A program made the position numbers and the translations under genes. A DNA stretch of 64,000 bases from Rouxiella sp. S1S-2 (lineage in GTDB: Bacteria > Pseudomonadota > Gammaproteobacteria > Enterobacterales > Enterobacteriaceae), in contig NZ_WFKL01000001.1 in NCBI RefSeq assembly GCF_009208105.1, positions 248,001 to 312,000 of the forward strand. The letters run 5' to 3'. This document shows positions 35,367-44,952 of this stretch, in pieces. The notes below the pieces were generated by a model. It was not told the DNA's origin. It worked only from the letters and a program-made list of their open reading frames with translations, and did no database searches. Numbering within the stretch: position 1 is the first letter of the stretch; the number at the start of each line of letters is the position of its first letter.

Positions 35367-38366
35367 ATGCCAGGAATTAAGAGTGTTCAGCATATACCGA
35401 CCAGCTATACGAAGAGTGAAATAAAAGGCCGAGATTTTTATACTCAAGCCGGAAAGTCAGAGAGAATTTATTTGGAAGGTAGCAAGAATGTTTCGCATCA
35501 GCTATCGAGCTTAAAAAGCAGGCCTGACAGGCCGCCAAAAGGGTTATTTTTGGCGGCTGCCGTAGGGATTAGCGCGCTGGCTACGGTTTCCAGGGCAAAG
35601 GCAGATTCAAAAATTGCTTCTCTTGAAGTTAAATCTTTCGCAGGTAATAAATCGTTAAGTCGCCCCGTTAAGTCTGCATTTTCACCACAAGCATCGCCCC
35701 ATGTTTTACAAAAACAACATTCTATTAAGCAGCGCGACAAAAAAATACGGTCTTCGCCGAACTCTACGCAGAACATCCAGCCCGTTCCTCTTACGGATTT
35801 TAACGTTCAAGGTTACACATCTCGCGCTTCGAATTCTCGAGGTAAGAGCGTTTGTTCGGACGTAAAAAATAATAATCACACGCAAATTCGGCACGAAAAA
35901 AACAACGCTGTTAAGACCAAAAGAATTTATTGCAAAAACGTCGAGCGAACCAGAACAAAAAAACAGCAGCTGGATAGGGACGTAAAAAACAAGAAAAATG
36001 AGGGAGATGAGCAATATTGGCAACCAATTTCTAATATGACGACGCCCCCGGTTAACACAACGCCCATACTGAACTTTAAACAGCAGCTAGAAAAAACCAA
36101 GCATTGGATTGGGCCGATGCATCAGATTATTCGCTATCTGAAAGATAATCCGCTGAGCAGCTATCTTTCACTGGCCAGTAATCGACTGATGGCAGCCAGG
36201 ATTGCCTACAACAAGAGTGAATATGAGTCATGGACAGATGAGAGTTTATTTTCCCATGTAAACCAATTGTTAGATGATAAATCGGAATATTATATCTCTT
36301 CACTCGCCACAAAGTTTATTCGCTATGAGTCTTCACTCTATTATATTCAGGCGCGCATCATTGAGTGGGACCTGGACCCTTCGCAAGAAGACTTTGAGCA
36401 TCAGTTTTTAGCGGCTCACGCCACCCGTCAGCGCATTTTTGATGCTGAGTCCGTCTTAACGTTTTATAAAATGCAGTTTCGTCCTCTACAACGTAAAACG
36501 CCAGAGCCATTTTCAACGCGCAGTGGAATCGGTGATCTTAAAAAATATTATGCGCAGTTTAACGTTTATCTGAGAGATAGCGCATCTGACGACGCCGCGA
36601 ATACCGTTAAACAGATAACGGCTATGCAGGGCATAAGCCCGTTGGATTTAGAGCGCGGCTATCACCCACTTTTCTCGTTAAGGATAGGATATTACAAAAC
36701 AATCCCCAAAGAGCCGGTAGACTGGAGGACGTTCGTTGGCGGTAAACGCATATACTTTTTACAGGGTGATTCAGGGAAAATCTACGCCGCCAGCAGTTGG
36801 GAACCGTTATTTATGGCCGCTGATGTTAGTGAACTAGTATCTGAACAACAAATTGTGTCGATACAGGGTTTGCGCAACGATGAGACTTTTTTAGATTCTA
36901 TGCTTGATGTTCAAGCTTTGATTAATCTGCTTTGGCTTGGAACGGAGAAATCGATCCCTGATAATCAGTGGGTCATTAAGAAATATAGCCAAAGTATTAA
37001 TATTAATATGAAGGCGCCTACCCTCAATGATGCATTTATAACACTCCAACATGACGCGCTTATCGCCATTGTTGTCGCCTTTAGGGAAGATAACCTGAAT
37101 AAGACGATTGCGGAAAAAGTGCTCTCACTGGTTCCCTTTTTCGATGTTATACAGCGCTCGGTTAACGACCCACACTATTCTCCAACCTTTTCAGATTTGT
37201 TAGGCGATGTAATTGATCTGGGATTAACACTCATAATGTTGGGTATCCCGTTATACAAACTGGGCAGTAGCGGGATAAAAGTGGCACTTAGTGCGATGAG
37301 AACCGCGCGTTTGCATGGATTGGCGGGGGCCTTGTTACGCCAGGCTATTTTTAACGCTATAAAACCTACTCTCTCAAAAATGGCGAAATTAACAGCAAAA
37401 GAGGTCGCCTGTTTTATTATACCGCCCTTGGATTTGATGCGAATGCTGAATCGCCTATTAAAAAATCCACTGCGTAAAGTGATACTGAAAAGACCTCGCT
37501 CCAAAAAATTAATTGGGAAAACTCGTTGCCGTCGAGCTATTGGCGGAGCCTGCGACACCTTTACTCTTTTTTTTGACAAAAAATTTAATTCGCCTGAATG
37601 GGAAGAGTTTATTACTCAAATTATTCTCAATCCTGTGAAATGGAAAGGAACGAAACCTTCAGTATTTTACCGCCTCGACTATCTGAAAAATTTCAGCTTG
37701 TTACCCAACAATTATAAAGAGGCTTTACGGGGGTGGACTTATGTAAAAGGCCAGAAACCCTATAAAGACTCCCCCTTATTAAATTGGGCTCAGGGAAAAA
37801 GTGACAATAATTTTAAACTTAACCAAGCACTGTTTAGTGGTAAACCCAGTGATGAAATGCTGAGAATCGCCCACGATTTAAGTGAAGCACTAGATGCTCT
37901 GCCTAAAATGGGAAACCGTCAGCAGCTTATTCGAGTCGTCGATGCGCCTGAGGCTGCCATGTTAAAGTTTTCACCTGGTGATATTGTCAGCAATTACCCC
38001 GCATTTATGTCAGCCTCAAGTTCTGGAAAGCTTGCAAATATTGCGCTAAATCAAGGTTTTATGTTCGTCAGAAAATGGAGGGATATGCCTGGTGCTGCTA
38101 TAGTGGTTTTTAAAATTAATGGCAAAAGCAGCAAGCCCTTCGTTAATGGTGTAACGACACAGTTTCGTATGGAAGGTGAGTATTTATTTAATCGCAAAAG
38201 CTTTTTCCAGATAGACGCTATCACCCCGGTAAAATTTAGCAATCCGACTAGAATTGATAAGCCTATATTTTTTATAAAGTTAAATGAGGTGTCTTACGAT
38301 AACTCACTCAAAATAAAAAATATTTTTACGGCCGAAGCGTTAAACATCAAGCACTCAGAATTCTGA
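35367..38366 (+). CDS. Large toxin-like protein with a C-terminal ADP-ribosyltransferase domain
   Basis: 999 residues from ATG 35367; the frame stays open to a TTG at 35328, which would add 13 residues. Residues 1-55 are polar and basic, 59-75 are hydrophobic (GLFLAAAVGISALATVS), and 80-220 are Lys/Ser/Asn-rich. A helical middle follows, with hydrophobic helices at about 605-700. The C-terminus carries the arginine-type ADP-ribosyltransferase residues: Arg856 (LIRVVDAP), GDIV then FMSASSS with Ser882-x-Ser884, and MEGEYLF with Glu936-x-Glu938. It probably modifies a host or competitor protein with NAD; the target and export route are unknown. Much richer in A/T than its neighbours. No immunity or chaperone gene is adjacent. 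Confidence 0.7.
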   Translation: MPGIKSVQHIPTSYTKSEIKGRDFYTQAGKSERIYLEGSKNVSHQLSSLKSRPDRPPKGLFLAAAVGISALATVSRAKADSKIASLEVKSFAGNKSLSRPVKSAFSPQASPHVLQKQHSIKQRDKKIRSSPNSTQNIQPVPLTDFNVQGYTSRASNSRGKSVCSDVKNNNHTQIRHEKNNAVKTKRIYCKNVERTRTKKQQLDRDVKNKKNEGDEQYWQPISNMTTPPVNTTPILNFKQQLEKTKHWIGPMHQIIRYLKDNPLSSYLSLASNRLMAARIAYNKSEYESWTDESLFSHVNQLLDDKSEYYISSLATKFIRYESSLYYIQARIIEWDLDPSQEDFEHQFLAAHATRQRIFDAESVLTFYKMQFRPLQRKTPEPFSTRSGIGDLKKYYAQFNVYLRDSASDDAANTVKQITAMQGISPLDLERGYHPLFSLRIGYYKTIPKEPVDWRTFVGGKRIYFLQGDSGKIYAASSWEPLFMAADVSELVSEQQIVSIQGLRNDETFLDSMLDVQALINLLWLGTEKSIPDNQWVIKKYSQSININMKAPTLNDAFITLQHDALIAIVVAFREDNLNKTIAEKVLSLVPFFDVIQRSVNDPHYSPTFSDLLGDVIDLGLTLIMLGIPLYKLGSSGIKVALSAMRTARLHGLAGALLRQAIFNAIKPTLSKMAKLTAKEVACFIIPPLDLMRMLNRLLKNPLRKVILKRPRSKKLIGKTRCRRAIGGACDTFTLFFDKKFNSPEWEEFITQIILNPVKWKGTKPSVFYRLDYLKNFSLLPNNYKEALRGWTYVKGQKPYKDSPLLNWAQGKSDNNFKLNQALFSGKPSDEMLRIAHDLSEALDALPKMGNRQQLIRVVDAPEAAMLKFSPGDIVSNYPAFMSASSSGKLANIALNQGFMFVRKWRDMPGAAIVVFKINGKSSKPFVNGVTTQFRMEGEYLFNRKSFFQIDAITPVKFSNPTRIDKPIFFIKLNEVSYDNSLKIKNIFTAEALNIKHSEF

Positions 38367-38497
38367 GGGAAAAGATTTATTCACGTTTTTCGAATTTTAC
38401 AGCAAGGCAGCGATTCGCCGTTTTCCCTTTTTCTGCCTCGCTTTACGCAGCAGAAACGCGCTAGCATGGAAAAAACGACATTAACTCTGAGGACGCT

Positions 38498-39313
38498 ATG
38501 GCAATTGAATTGATCGCAATAGATATGGATGGCACGTTGCTCAATCCGCAGCATGAAATCACGCCTGCCGTGAAACAGGCACTGACCGCGGCGATTAAAA
38601 AAGGGGTGCATGTCGTTTTAGCGACCGGCAGGCCTTTAATCGGCATCAAGCGTTACCTCGAAGAGTTGGATCTGCAAAAAGAAGGATTTTATTGCATTTC
38701 TAACAACGGTGCGTTAATTCACAATGCGAAAGATGGCAGTATCTTCGCCGAAACAACGCTTAATTTCGCGGACTATCTTTATTTTGAAGGATTGGCGCGT
38801 AAATTGGGTGTTGGCTTCCACGCATTGTCGCACAGTGAGTTGTACACCGCGAATAAAGACATCAGTCCTTATTCCGTGCATGAGTCTTTTACCACCGGTA
38901 TTCCTCTGCGCTATCGCAGCGTGGAACAGATGGATCCTGCTCTACGTTTCCCGAAAGTGATGATGATCGATAATCCTGAACTCCTGGACGTTGCCATCAG
39001 CCAGATACCTCACGAAGCCAAAGAGCGTTATACCATTATGAAAAGCTCGCCTTACTTCCTGGAAATTCTCGATAAAACAGTGAATAAAGGCACGGGCGTG
39101 CAAAAACTCGCTGAAAAACTGGGCATTCCACGCGAAAATATCATGACCTTGGGTGATCAGGAAAATGACATCGCGATGTTGGAATATGCCGGACTGGGTG
39201 TTGCGATGGATAATGCACTGGACAGCGTTAAAGCGGTCAGTCAGTTTGTGACCAAAAGCAACACCGAAGACGGCGTGGCTTATGCGGTCGAAAAATTTGT
39301 TCTGAAAGATTAA
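38498..39313 (+). CDS. yidA: Cof-type HAD sugar phosphatase YidA
   Basis: 271-residue HAD phosphatase with a type IIB cap. Motif I is IDMDGTLL (Asp9, Asp11), motif II is ATGRP, Lys is in NKGTGV, and motif IV is GDQENDIAML. It matches E. coli YidA, which acts on sugar phosphates such as alpha-glucose-1-phosphate and erythrose-4-phosphate. SD GAGGA at 38490-38494. Downstream of gyrB in E. coli as well, though there without the toxin-like gene. Confidence 0.95.
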   Translation: MAIELIAIDMDGTLLNPQHEITPAVKQALTAAIKKGVHVVLATGRPLIGIKRYLEELDLQKEGFYCISNNGALIHNAKDGSIFAETTLNFADYLYFEGLARKLGVGFHALSHSELYTANKDISPYSVHESFTTGIPLRYRSVEQMDPALRFPKVMMIDNPELLDVAISQIPHEAKERYTIMKSSPYFLEILDKTVNKGTGVQKLAEKLGIPRENIMTLGDQENDIAMLEYAGLGVAMDNALDSVKAVSQFVTKSNTEDGVAYAVEKFVLKD

Positions 39314-39322
39314 GGAAAAAAC

Positions 39323-40600
39323 GTGGCGGGTGAAAAGCAGTTAACCTTCGATGCGCGTGGTCATCAACTGACCAATATCAACGTCTGGACGGCAGATAGC
39401 CAGTGGATAGTCTTCGACGTTCGCCCCAAAGGCAGTGAATTCAGCGGATTAACCATTGAGCGCATCAATGTTAGCAGCGGTGAGGTCGAAACGCTTTATC
39501 GCGCAACCGAGGGGGCACACGTTGGCGTTGTAACCGTTAGCGCAGAAGCCCAGCCACGTTATGTTTTCATTCATGGGCCTGAAAACCCAGATGAAAACTG
39601 GAAATACGACTTCCATCATCGCCGCGGCGTCATTCTTGATGCGGCAAACTCATCAATGCCTGCCACTCTCGACGCGTGTGATATTACCGAGCCTTACACT
39701 CCGGGTGCGCTGCGCGGGGGGTCTCACGTTCATGTTTTTAGCCACGATGGCAGCCGCCTCAGTTTTACCTATAACGATCACGTTATGCACCAATGGAACG
39801 TTGCGGAAGATCTTCGCAACGTTGGCATCGCGCTGGCTAACCGTCCCGTTGCCGTGGCGAAAAGTCACCCAAGGGAGTATGACGGCAGCCATTATTGTGT
39901 TTTGGTCAGTCAAACGACATCAACACCGCAGCCCGGCAGTGACCAGATAAATCGTGCTTATGAAGAGGGTTGGATTGGTCAGCAGGGTTACGTAAGAACT
40001 GACGGTCACCGTCAACGCTGGGCGCTGGCATTTATCGGCGATACGCTGTCAGCACAGGGTGAAAAACTGCCAGAAGTGTTTGTGGTAGATTTGCCGCAGG
40101 ACGATGCGGCCTATAATCAGGCCGGGGAAGCGCCTTTGCAGGGCACCTCGACCTGCTTGCCAGCGCCGCCAGCCAATGTTGTGCAACGGCGATTAACCTT
40201 CACCGGCGACAGGCCTTATCCTGGCGTTGCGCTGCAGCCGCGCCACTGGTTGCGAGCCTCAGTGGACGGAAGGCAGATTGCCTTCTTGATGAGGGATGCC
40301 GAGGGTGTGGTGCAGCTGTGGCTTATCTCTCCCGAAGGGGGCGAGCCGCAGCAAATAAGCCAGGCTTCGTCGGATATCCAGTCGGCATTTAGCTGGCATC
40401 CTCAGGGAGGAAAACTGGCGCTGGTATGCGACAACTCGGTAATGCTGCTGGACGTGTCCAGCGGCGAAATGCGGCGTTTAACCGCGCGTACTGACGTGCC
40501 ACCTATTGCCGATGCCGTGGTCTTTTCACCCGATGGCAACCGCGTGGCTTACATGCGTGAAATATCAGGATTTAATCAGATATTTATCACATCTATTTAA
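39323..40600 (+). CDS. yidR: DUF3748 beta-propeller protein YidR
   Basis: 425-residue protein of the YidR family. It has repeated WD/TolB-like strands, for example DGSRLSFTYNDH, DGRQIAFLMRD and DGNRVAYMRE, consistent with a beta-propeller. No signal peptide is evident. GTG start behind AAGGAAA, 9 nt after yidA. Function is unknown; a similarity to oligogalacturonate lyase-type propellers is only inferred. In E. coli yidR neighbours yidQ and ibpA, as here. Confidence 0.88.
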   Translation: MAGEKQLTFDARGHQLTNINVWTADSQWIVFDVRPKGSEFSGLTIERINVSSGEVETLYRATEGAHVGVVTVSAEAQPRYVFIHGPENPDENWKYDFHHRRGVILDAANSSMPATLDACDITEPYTPGALRGGSHVHVFSHDGSRLSFTYNDHVMHQWNVAEDLRNVGIALANRPVAVAKSHPREYDGSHYCVLVSQTTSTPQPGSDQINRAYEEGWIGQQGYVRTDGHRQRWALAFIGDTLSAQGEKLPEVFVVDLPQDDAAYNQAGEAPLQGTSTCLPAPPANVVQRRLTFTGDRPYPGVALQPRHWLRASVDGRQIAFLMRDAEGVVQLWLISPEGGEPQQISQASSDIQSAFSWHPQGGKLALVCDNSVMLLDVSSGEMRRLTARTDVPPIADAVVFSPDGNRVAYMREISGFNQIFITSI

Positions 40601-40622
40601 GATTTTAAGGCAGCAAAAAACG

Positions 40623-40967
40623 TTAATTTGCGGCAGTCATCGGCGGAACGTGATTAATATCAACGCCGTGGCTGAGCGCCAGGTTATGCTCTTCGCTTGC
40701 TTTAATTTTGTCGAGCGTGCCCTTTTTGTCGCGATTATAATAGTCGTAAGGCAGCATCAGGGTGTCGAGTGCCGCACTGAACGGCAAGTCGAGGATCAGC
40801 AGCGGCGTCATGGCCCAGCTGGTTTCATCACTTTTAATCATTCTCACGTCGGCTTTCGCACCCGGATAATACCCTTGATACTCCCCCGTATGGCTCATCA
40901 CGCTTGAACAACCGCTTGCCATAAAGACGCATCCTGTCGCGACAGGCAATAATAAAAATTTCTTCAT
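40623..40967 (-). CDS. yidQ: DUF1375 lipoprotein YidQ
   Basis: 114-residue predicted outer-membrane lipoprotein. The signal peptide MKKFLLLPVATGCVFMASG is followed by the lipobox cysteine in ASGC, then SSVMSHTGEYQGYYPG, the core of the YidQ family. An ATG four codons upstream (40967 versus 40979) is also possible; the later one gives a standard n-region. Function unknown. It converges with yidR and is divergent from ibpA, as in E. coli. Confidence 0.88.
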   Translation of the reverse strand: MKKFLLLPVATGCVFMASGCSSVMSHTGEYQGYYPGAKADVRMIKSDETSWAMTPLLILDLPFSAALDTLMLPYDYYNRDKKGTLDKIKASEEHNLALSHGVDINHVPPMTAAN

Positions 40968-41170
40968 CTTTAAACTCATCTCTAACTGTCGGGCTGAGGA
41001 TGTTTCGTAAAAAAACCTACAAGAACAGGTTCAGAAAGTGCGTTTAAAATTGTAGTCCCTATTTAATAAACTAGCGTTAACCTGAGGTAAATATCTTAAT
41101 GAAATCAGAGAAAACGTTGCTATAACTCGCAATATTGTCAGCATTAATTTTAATTTTTTTCTTCTGGCAA

Positions 41171-41200
41171 CTTGAAAAGTGACTTTTCATCGCCATTTTT
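41171..41200 (+). promoter_or_regulatory. Heat-shock (sigma32) promoter of ibpAB
   Basis: CTTGAAA (41171-41177) is followed after 13 bp by CGCCATTTTT (41191-41200), a close match to the RpoH consensus CTTGAAA / CCCCATNT. It lies about 110 nt before ibpA. The rest of the 345-nt yidQ-ibpA gap (40968-41170) shows no gene. Confidence 0.85.
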
Positions 41201-41239
41201 ATCATACGACGCAGGAAAAAAATACGCCGTCAGGGTATT

Positions 41240-41312
41240 TGTGCGTTATCGGCCGGTCCTAAAGGACGGTCAGTCTACACCCTCGCTACACTATTTTTAG
41301 GAGGCAGTTTTA
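41240..41312 (+). promoter_or_regulatory. ROSE-type RNA thermometer before ibpA
   Basis: The last hairpin pairs cctc-G-ct (41281-41287) with the SD aggagg (41299-41304), leaving Gly-codon-independent G41285 bulged. This is the UYGCU / AGGA arrangement that defines ROSE elements. A further hairpin (ggccggtcctaaaggacggtc region, about 41251-41272) lies upstream. At low temperature the SD is masked, and heat opens it. This combines with the sigma32 promoter for two-level control. Confidence 0.85.
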
Positions 41313-41723
41313 ATGCGCAATTTCGATCTCTCCCCACTGTATCGCTCCGCGATTGGTTTTGACAGATTATTCAATTTGATTGAATCTGGCCAAAATCAGG
41401 GCGGCGGTTATCCTCCATATAACGTTGAACTGGTTGATGAAAATCACTATCGCATTGCTATTGCGGTTGCGGGTTTCGCCGAGTCTGAATTAGAGATAAC
41501 GGCACAGGATAATTTGCTGCTAGTTAAGGGAGCACGTGTCAACTCACCGACCGAGCGGACCTATTTATATCAGGGTATTGCCGAGCGCAATTTTGAACGT
41601 AAATTCCAACTGGCTGAACATATTCAAATAAAATCGGCCAATCTGGCTAATGGTTTACTTTATATTGATTTGCAACGCGTTGTGCCTGAATCATCAAAAC
41701 CTCGGCGCATTGATATTATTTGA
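41313..41723 (+). CDS. ibpA: Small heat shock protein IbpA
   Basis: 136-residue alpha-crystallin-type chaperone that binds unfolding proteins at inclusion bodies and passes them to ClpB/DnaK. It begins [20 protein letters not shown], has the crystallin domain at about 35-125 with [12 protein letters not shown] and the GL-family strand [13 protein letters not shown], and a short tail with the IxI-like RRIDII. Length is within one residue of E. coli. First gene of the ibpAB pair. Confidence 0.97.
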   Translation: MRNFDLSPLYRSAIGFDRLFNLIESGQNQGGGYPPYNVELVDENHYRIAIAVAGFAESELEITAQDNLLLVKGARVNSPTERTYLYQGIAERNFERKFQLAEHIQIKSANLANGLLYIDLQRVVPESSKPRRIDII

Positions 41724-41825
41724 TTTATTAAAAACCTATTGATTAACACCCAAACTCTGCTGAGCTCGCCGTCAGGGGGCTAAGCTGCGGCATTGTCGCC
41801 AAGGCAGCACAGAGAATGTAAACAT

Positions 41826-41843
41826 CTCGCTTCATAGAAGGAG
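41826..41843 (+). promoter_or_regulatory. ROSE-type RNA thermometer before ibpB
   Basis: ctc-G-cttc (41826-41833) pairs with gaaggag (41837-41843), which contains the ibpB SD. G41829 is bulged and the loop is only three bases. The same bulged-G design as at ibpA. Other pairing is possible in the upstream intergenic (for example gccgtcag and ctgcggca around 41768-41790). Confidence 0.8.
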
Positions 41844-41850
41844 TTAATAT

Positions 41851-42294
41851 ATGCGTAATCACGATCTTTCCCCACTTCTGCGTCAATGGATTGGTTTTGA
41901 TAAGTTGGCCAGTTCATTGCAGGGCGGAGAGCCAAGTTTCCCGCCGTATAATATTGAGAAATCAGACGATAATCATTATCGCATCTCCCTCGCGCTCGCC
42001 GGATTCAAACAAAGCGATTTGAATATTGAGGTTGAAGGGCCGAGGTTAACGATAAGCGGAACGCCCGCCGTCGCCGAGACGAAAGTAGAATATTTACATC
42101 AGGGGCTGGTGTGTAAAGCCTTTACGCTGAGTTTCACGTTGGCGGAGCACATGCAGGTTTCGACTGCCGAGTTCGTTAATGGGCTGCTGCACTTAAGTCT
42201 GGTGCGTAATGTGCCTCAGGCACTTCAGCCGCAGCGTATTGCTATCGGTACCGGCGTCGACACAAAAACGGCGCTGGAAAGTAATCCAGCGTAA
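41851..42294 (+). CDS. ibpB: Small heat shock protein IbpB
   Basis: 147-residue partner of IbpA. It begins [20 protein letters not shown], contains the crystallin-domain stretch [16 protein letters not shown] and the strand [13 protein letters not shown], and has a longer C-terminal tail with PQRIAIG. The two proteins form mixed oligomers and work together in disaggregation. Its own thermometer precedes it; a terminator follows. Confidence 0.97.
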   Translation: MRNHDLSPLLRQWIGFDKLASSLQGGEPSFPPYNIEKSDDNHYRISLALAGFKQSDLNIEVEGPRLTISGTPAVAETKVEYLHQGLVCKAFTLSFTLAEHMQVSTAEFVNGLLHLSLVRNVPQALQPQRIAIGTGVDTKTALESNPA

Positions 42295-42334
42295 TGTGCT
42301 GCTAAACAAAATTAAGCCGGCGTAATGAGCCATA

Positions 42335-42370
42335 AAAAACCGGAAGCGCCGAGAGGGGCTTCCGGTTTTT
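42335..42370. terminator. Bidirectional terminator between ibpB and avtA
   Basis: Perfect 13-bp stem aaaaaccggaagc (42335-42347) / gcttccggttttt (42358-42370) with a 10-nt loop. A-run on the left and T-run on the right let it stop both ibpAB and the converging avtA transcript. Confidence 0.93.
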
Positions 42371-42388
42371 GTTTGTTTACGTTCAGGC

Positions 42389-43648
42389 TCAGGCGCCGCG
42401 GTGTTCCTGATGGGCGCGCTCAACCTCTTCGGCAAGAATAGCCACGCCTCGCTCAATTTGGCTGGCTTCCGGCACATAATTCATGCGCATACACTGCTGG
42501 GTGTGCACCCAAGGATGCTCCAGCCCGGGGAAGAAGTAGTCGCCCGGCACCATGAGCACGCCGCGCTTTTTAAGACGCTGATACAGCACTTCGGTAGTGA
42601 TTGGCAAATCTTTGAACCACAGCCAAAGGAAAATTGCGCCTTCCGGCTTGTGGATCAGGCAGCGCTCTTCAGGCAAGTAACGGCGCAGCGTGGCGAGCGT
42701 TTCCTGCACGCGCTGCAAGTAAAACGGCTTAATCACCTCTTCGGAAAGGCGCAGCAAATCGCCGCGGGCAATCATCTCATTGGCCATCGCCGGGCCTACG
42801 CTACCGGGTGACAGGCTGATTATCCCGTTCATATTGCTGATGGCTTTAATGGTTTTCTCGTCGGCCACCACGATACCGCAGCGCGAACCTGGCAGGCCCA
42901 GCTTAGACAGGCTCATGCACAGAATAATATTCGGGTTCCACAGCGGTGTCGCCTCGGTAAACACAATCCCCGGGAACGGCACGCCGTAGGCATTATCAAT
43001 AAGCAGGGGGATATTGTGCTGCTGTGCCAACGCGTCGAGACGAATGAGTTCGTCGTCGGTTAATACGTTGCCGGTCGGGTTGGTTGGGCGCGACACGCAG
43101 ATCAGGCCGATATCTTTACCAATGTGTAAATGATCAAAATCAACGTGATATTTAAACTGACCTTCTGGCAACAGCTCGATATTCGGCTTGGCTGAGACGA
43201 ACAGCTCTTCGTCTACGCCCGCGTCGGCATAGCCCAGATATTCAGGCGCCAGCGGGAACAGCACTTTGCTTAATGAGCCGTCGCTGCGTCTGCCAGCAAA
43301 CAGGTTAAACAGGTAGAAAAAGGCGCTCTGACTGCCGTTGGTTAACGCGATGTTATCCGCAGTAAGCTCCCAACCCTGCTCTTCGCTGAGCATTTTGGCC
43401 AGCGCATGACGCAAGACGTCTTTACCCTGCGGGCCGTCGTAGTTGCACAGTGCTTCGGTGAGTTTGCCTTCGGCCAGCATATCGCCGAGCAACCCCTGAA
43501 AGTATTCCTGCATTTCAGGGATTTGGGCCGGATTGCCGCCGCCGAGCATGACCGCTCCAGGCGTGCGCAGTCCGTCGTTCATATCGCCCATCAGGCGGGT
43601 TATGCCTGAAAAACGGGTAAATTTTTCGCCGAAAACAGAAAACGTCAT
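42389..43648 (-). CDS. avtA: Valine--pyruvate aminotransferase
   Basis: 419-residue class I aminotransferase that exchanges the amino group of valine (or alpha-aminobutyrate) with pyruvate, giving alanine. It starts MTFSVFGEKFTRFSGITRLM. Other markers are GGGNPAQIPEM, SRPTNPTGN and DNAYGVPFPG. The PLP lysine is in MSLSKLGLPGSRCG. Near-identical layout to E. coli AvtA, two residues longer. E. coli avtA lies elsewhere on the map relative to ibpAB, so this is a rearranged junction. Confidence 0.96.
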   Translation of the reverse strand: MTFSVFGEKFTRFSGITRLMGDMNDGLRTPGAVMLGGGNPAQIPEMQEYFQGLLGDMLAEGKLTEALCNYDGPQGKDVLRHALAKMLSEEQGWELTADNIALTNGSQSAFFYLFNLFAGRRSDGSLSKVLFPLAPEYLGYADAGVDEELFVSAKPNIELLPEGQFKYHVDFDHLHIGKDIGLICVSRPTNPTGNVLTDDELIRLDALAQQHNIPLLIDNAYGVPFPGIVFTEATPLWNPNIILCMSLSKLGLPGSRCGIVVADEKTIKAISNMNGIISLSPGSVGPAMANEMIARGDLLRLSEEVIKPFYLQRVQETLATLRRYLPEERCLIHKPEGAIFLWLWFKDLPITTEVLYQRLKKRGVLMVPGDYFFPGLEHPWVHTQQCMRMNYVPEASQIERGVAILAEEVERAHQEHRGA

Positions 43649-43856
43649 AGCAGGATTTTAGTGTTATCAAAAAGTGACGCCCACCTTAACGCCTGCGCCG
43701 AAGCAGTGCAATCGGATGAAGACACTAAGAGACAATTTGCAGTGGGCGGGGCGTAAGGAAGCGAAGGTGGCGTGGCGCAAAACCGGGAAGCGTAACCGAG
43801 CCACGTCTTGATACGGCCTCTGCACAACAACATCTGCAGAGGCAATCAGAAAGAAA
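43649..43856. other. avtA-ghrB gap with inverted repeat
   Basis: No gene is visible in these 208 nt. A perfect 9-bp inverted repeat gcctctgca (43816-43824) / tgcagaggc (43835-43843) lies 14 nt past the ghrB stop and could be its transcript end, but it lacks a T-run. Weaker repeats (gcccacctta... and gtgggcggggcgtaagg) lie nearer to avtA. Confidence 0.5.
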
Positions 43857-44837
43857 TCAGGATTTCTTCAGGTCTTTACCATTGACACAGAACTCGTTGG
43901 TTTCGTTTGACAGTGCAGTGATGATATTTTCTACCGCCAACGCATCCATGTCATAACGGGTTTGTGCCGTTGCCGAACCGATGTGCGGCAGAGTCACGAC
44001 GTTATCCAGCTTCAGCAGGCCAGAGTCTTTTGGCATCGGCTCTTTCTCATAAACGTCCAGACCTGCGCCGTAGATGGTGCCGTTCTGCAATGCTTCAATC
44101 AGCGCCTGCTCGTCGATAACCGGACCACGCCCTGCGCTGATCAAAATACCGGTAGACTTCATTTTGGCGAACTGATCTTTACCGATGATGTGGAAAGTCT
44201 GGTCGCTGAGCGGCAGAATAACTACAACGAAATCAGACTGTTCTAACAATGTGTCCAGGTCACACTTGCGTGCACCAAAGCGTTCTTCTGCTTCGGTATG
44301 CTGGCTGCGTGCGTTGTAAAGAATCGGCATGTCGAAGCCAAGATTTGCGCGCTGTGCTACGGCCAGACCAATACGACCCATGCCGATAATACCCAAGGTT
44401 TTATGGTGCACGTCGATGCCGAACCAGTCGGTTGGGGCATTGCCGTTCCACTCACCCGCTTTCGTGCGGTTGGTGAGTTCAACCACGCGGCGTGAAGTTG
44501 CCAGCACCAATGCAAAAACCAGGTCTGCAACGGTGTCGGTGAGTGCCGCAGGGGCATTGAACAACGGAATGCCGCGACGGGTTAATTCCGCCACGTCGAA
44601 GCTGTCAAATCCGGCAGAGGCGGTTGAAACGCCACGCAGGCGAGGCGCATTGTCGATAAGCTCCTTATTGATAGGTCCACCGGAGCCAATCAGGCCTTCA
44701 GCCTGCTTCAGGGCTTCATAAACCTGAACACGGTTTTCGGCGTTAATACCATTGAATTCAACGACTGAGAAGTGTTGCTCAAGACGCTGATGCAGGTCGG
44801 CGGCAATTTTTTTGTAGAGAACAATAGACGGCTTCAT
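43857..44837 (-). CDS. ghrB: 2-ketogluconate / glyoxylate-hydroxypyruvate reductase
   Basis: 326-residue D-2-hydroxyacid dehydrogenase. The NAD(P)-binding GMGRIG is at 152-157. Catalytic Arg237 (SAGRGP), Glu266 (YEKEP) and His285 (LPHIGS) are all present. It matches E. coli GhrB (TkrA/YiaE), which reduces 2-ketogluconate to gluconate and also glyoxylate and hydroxypyruvate. The frame extends upstream to 44876; ATG 44837 is preceded by GGAG and gives [10 protein letters not shown]. It follows a KguT-like transporter and a KguE-like protein, so 2-ketogluconate is the likely in vivo substrate. Confidence 0.93.
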   Translation of the reverse strand: MKPSIVLYKKIAADLHQRLEQHFSVVEFNGINAENRVQVYEALKQAEGLIGSGGPINKELIDNAPRLRGVSTASAGFDSFDVAELTRRGIPLFNAPAALTDTVADLVFALVLATSRRVVELTNRTKAGEWNGNAPTDWFGIDVHHKTLGIIGMGRIGLAVAQRANLGFDMPILYNARSQHTEAEERFGARKCDLDTLLEQSDFVVVILPLSDQTFHIIGKDQFAKMKSTGILISAGRGPVIDEQALIEALQNGTIYGAGLDVYEKEPMPKDSGLLKLDNVVTLPHIGSATAQTRYDMDALAVENIITALSNETNEFCVNGKDLKKS

Positions 44838-44952
44838 TACATACTCCATCAAGCTAAAGATTAGTAAGAGACTCAATTAGTCAGGCTGTTTTTACTGTTT
44901 ATTAAGGCTAATTTTCATTCACACTGGCGCATTGATTAAAATAGAGACTATT

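Noticed and set aside
35367-38366. Autotransporter or type V secreted protein
   Set aside because: The late hydrophobic segment recalls an extended signal peptide, but there is no C-terminal beta-barrel; the C-terminus is the ADP-ribosyltransferase-like region.
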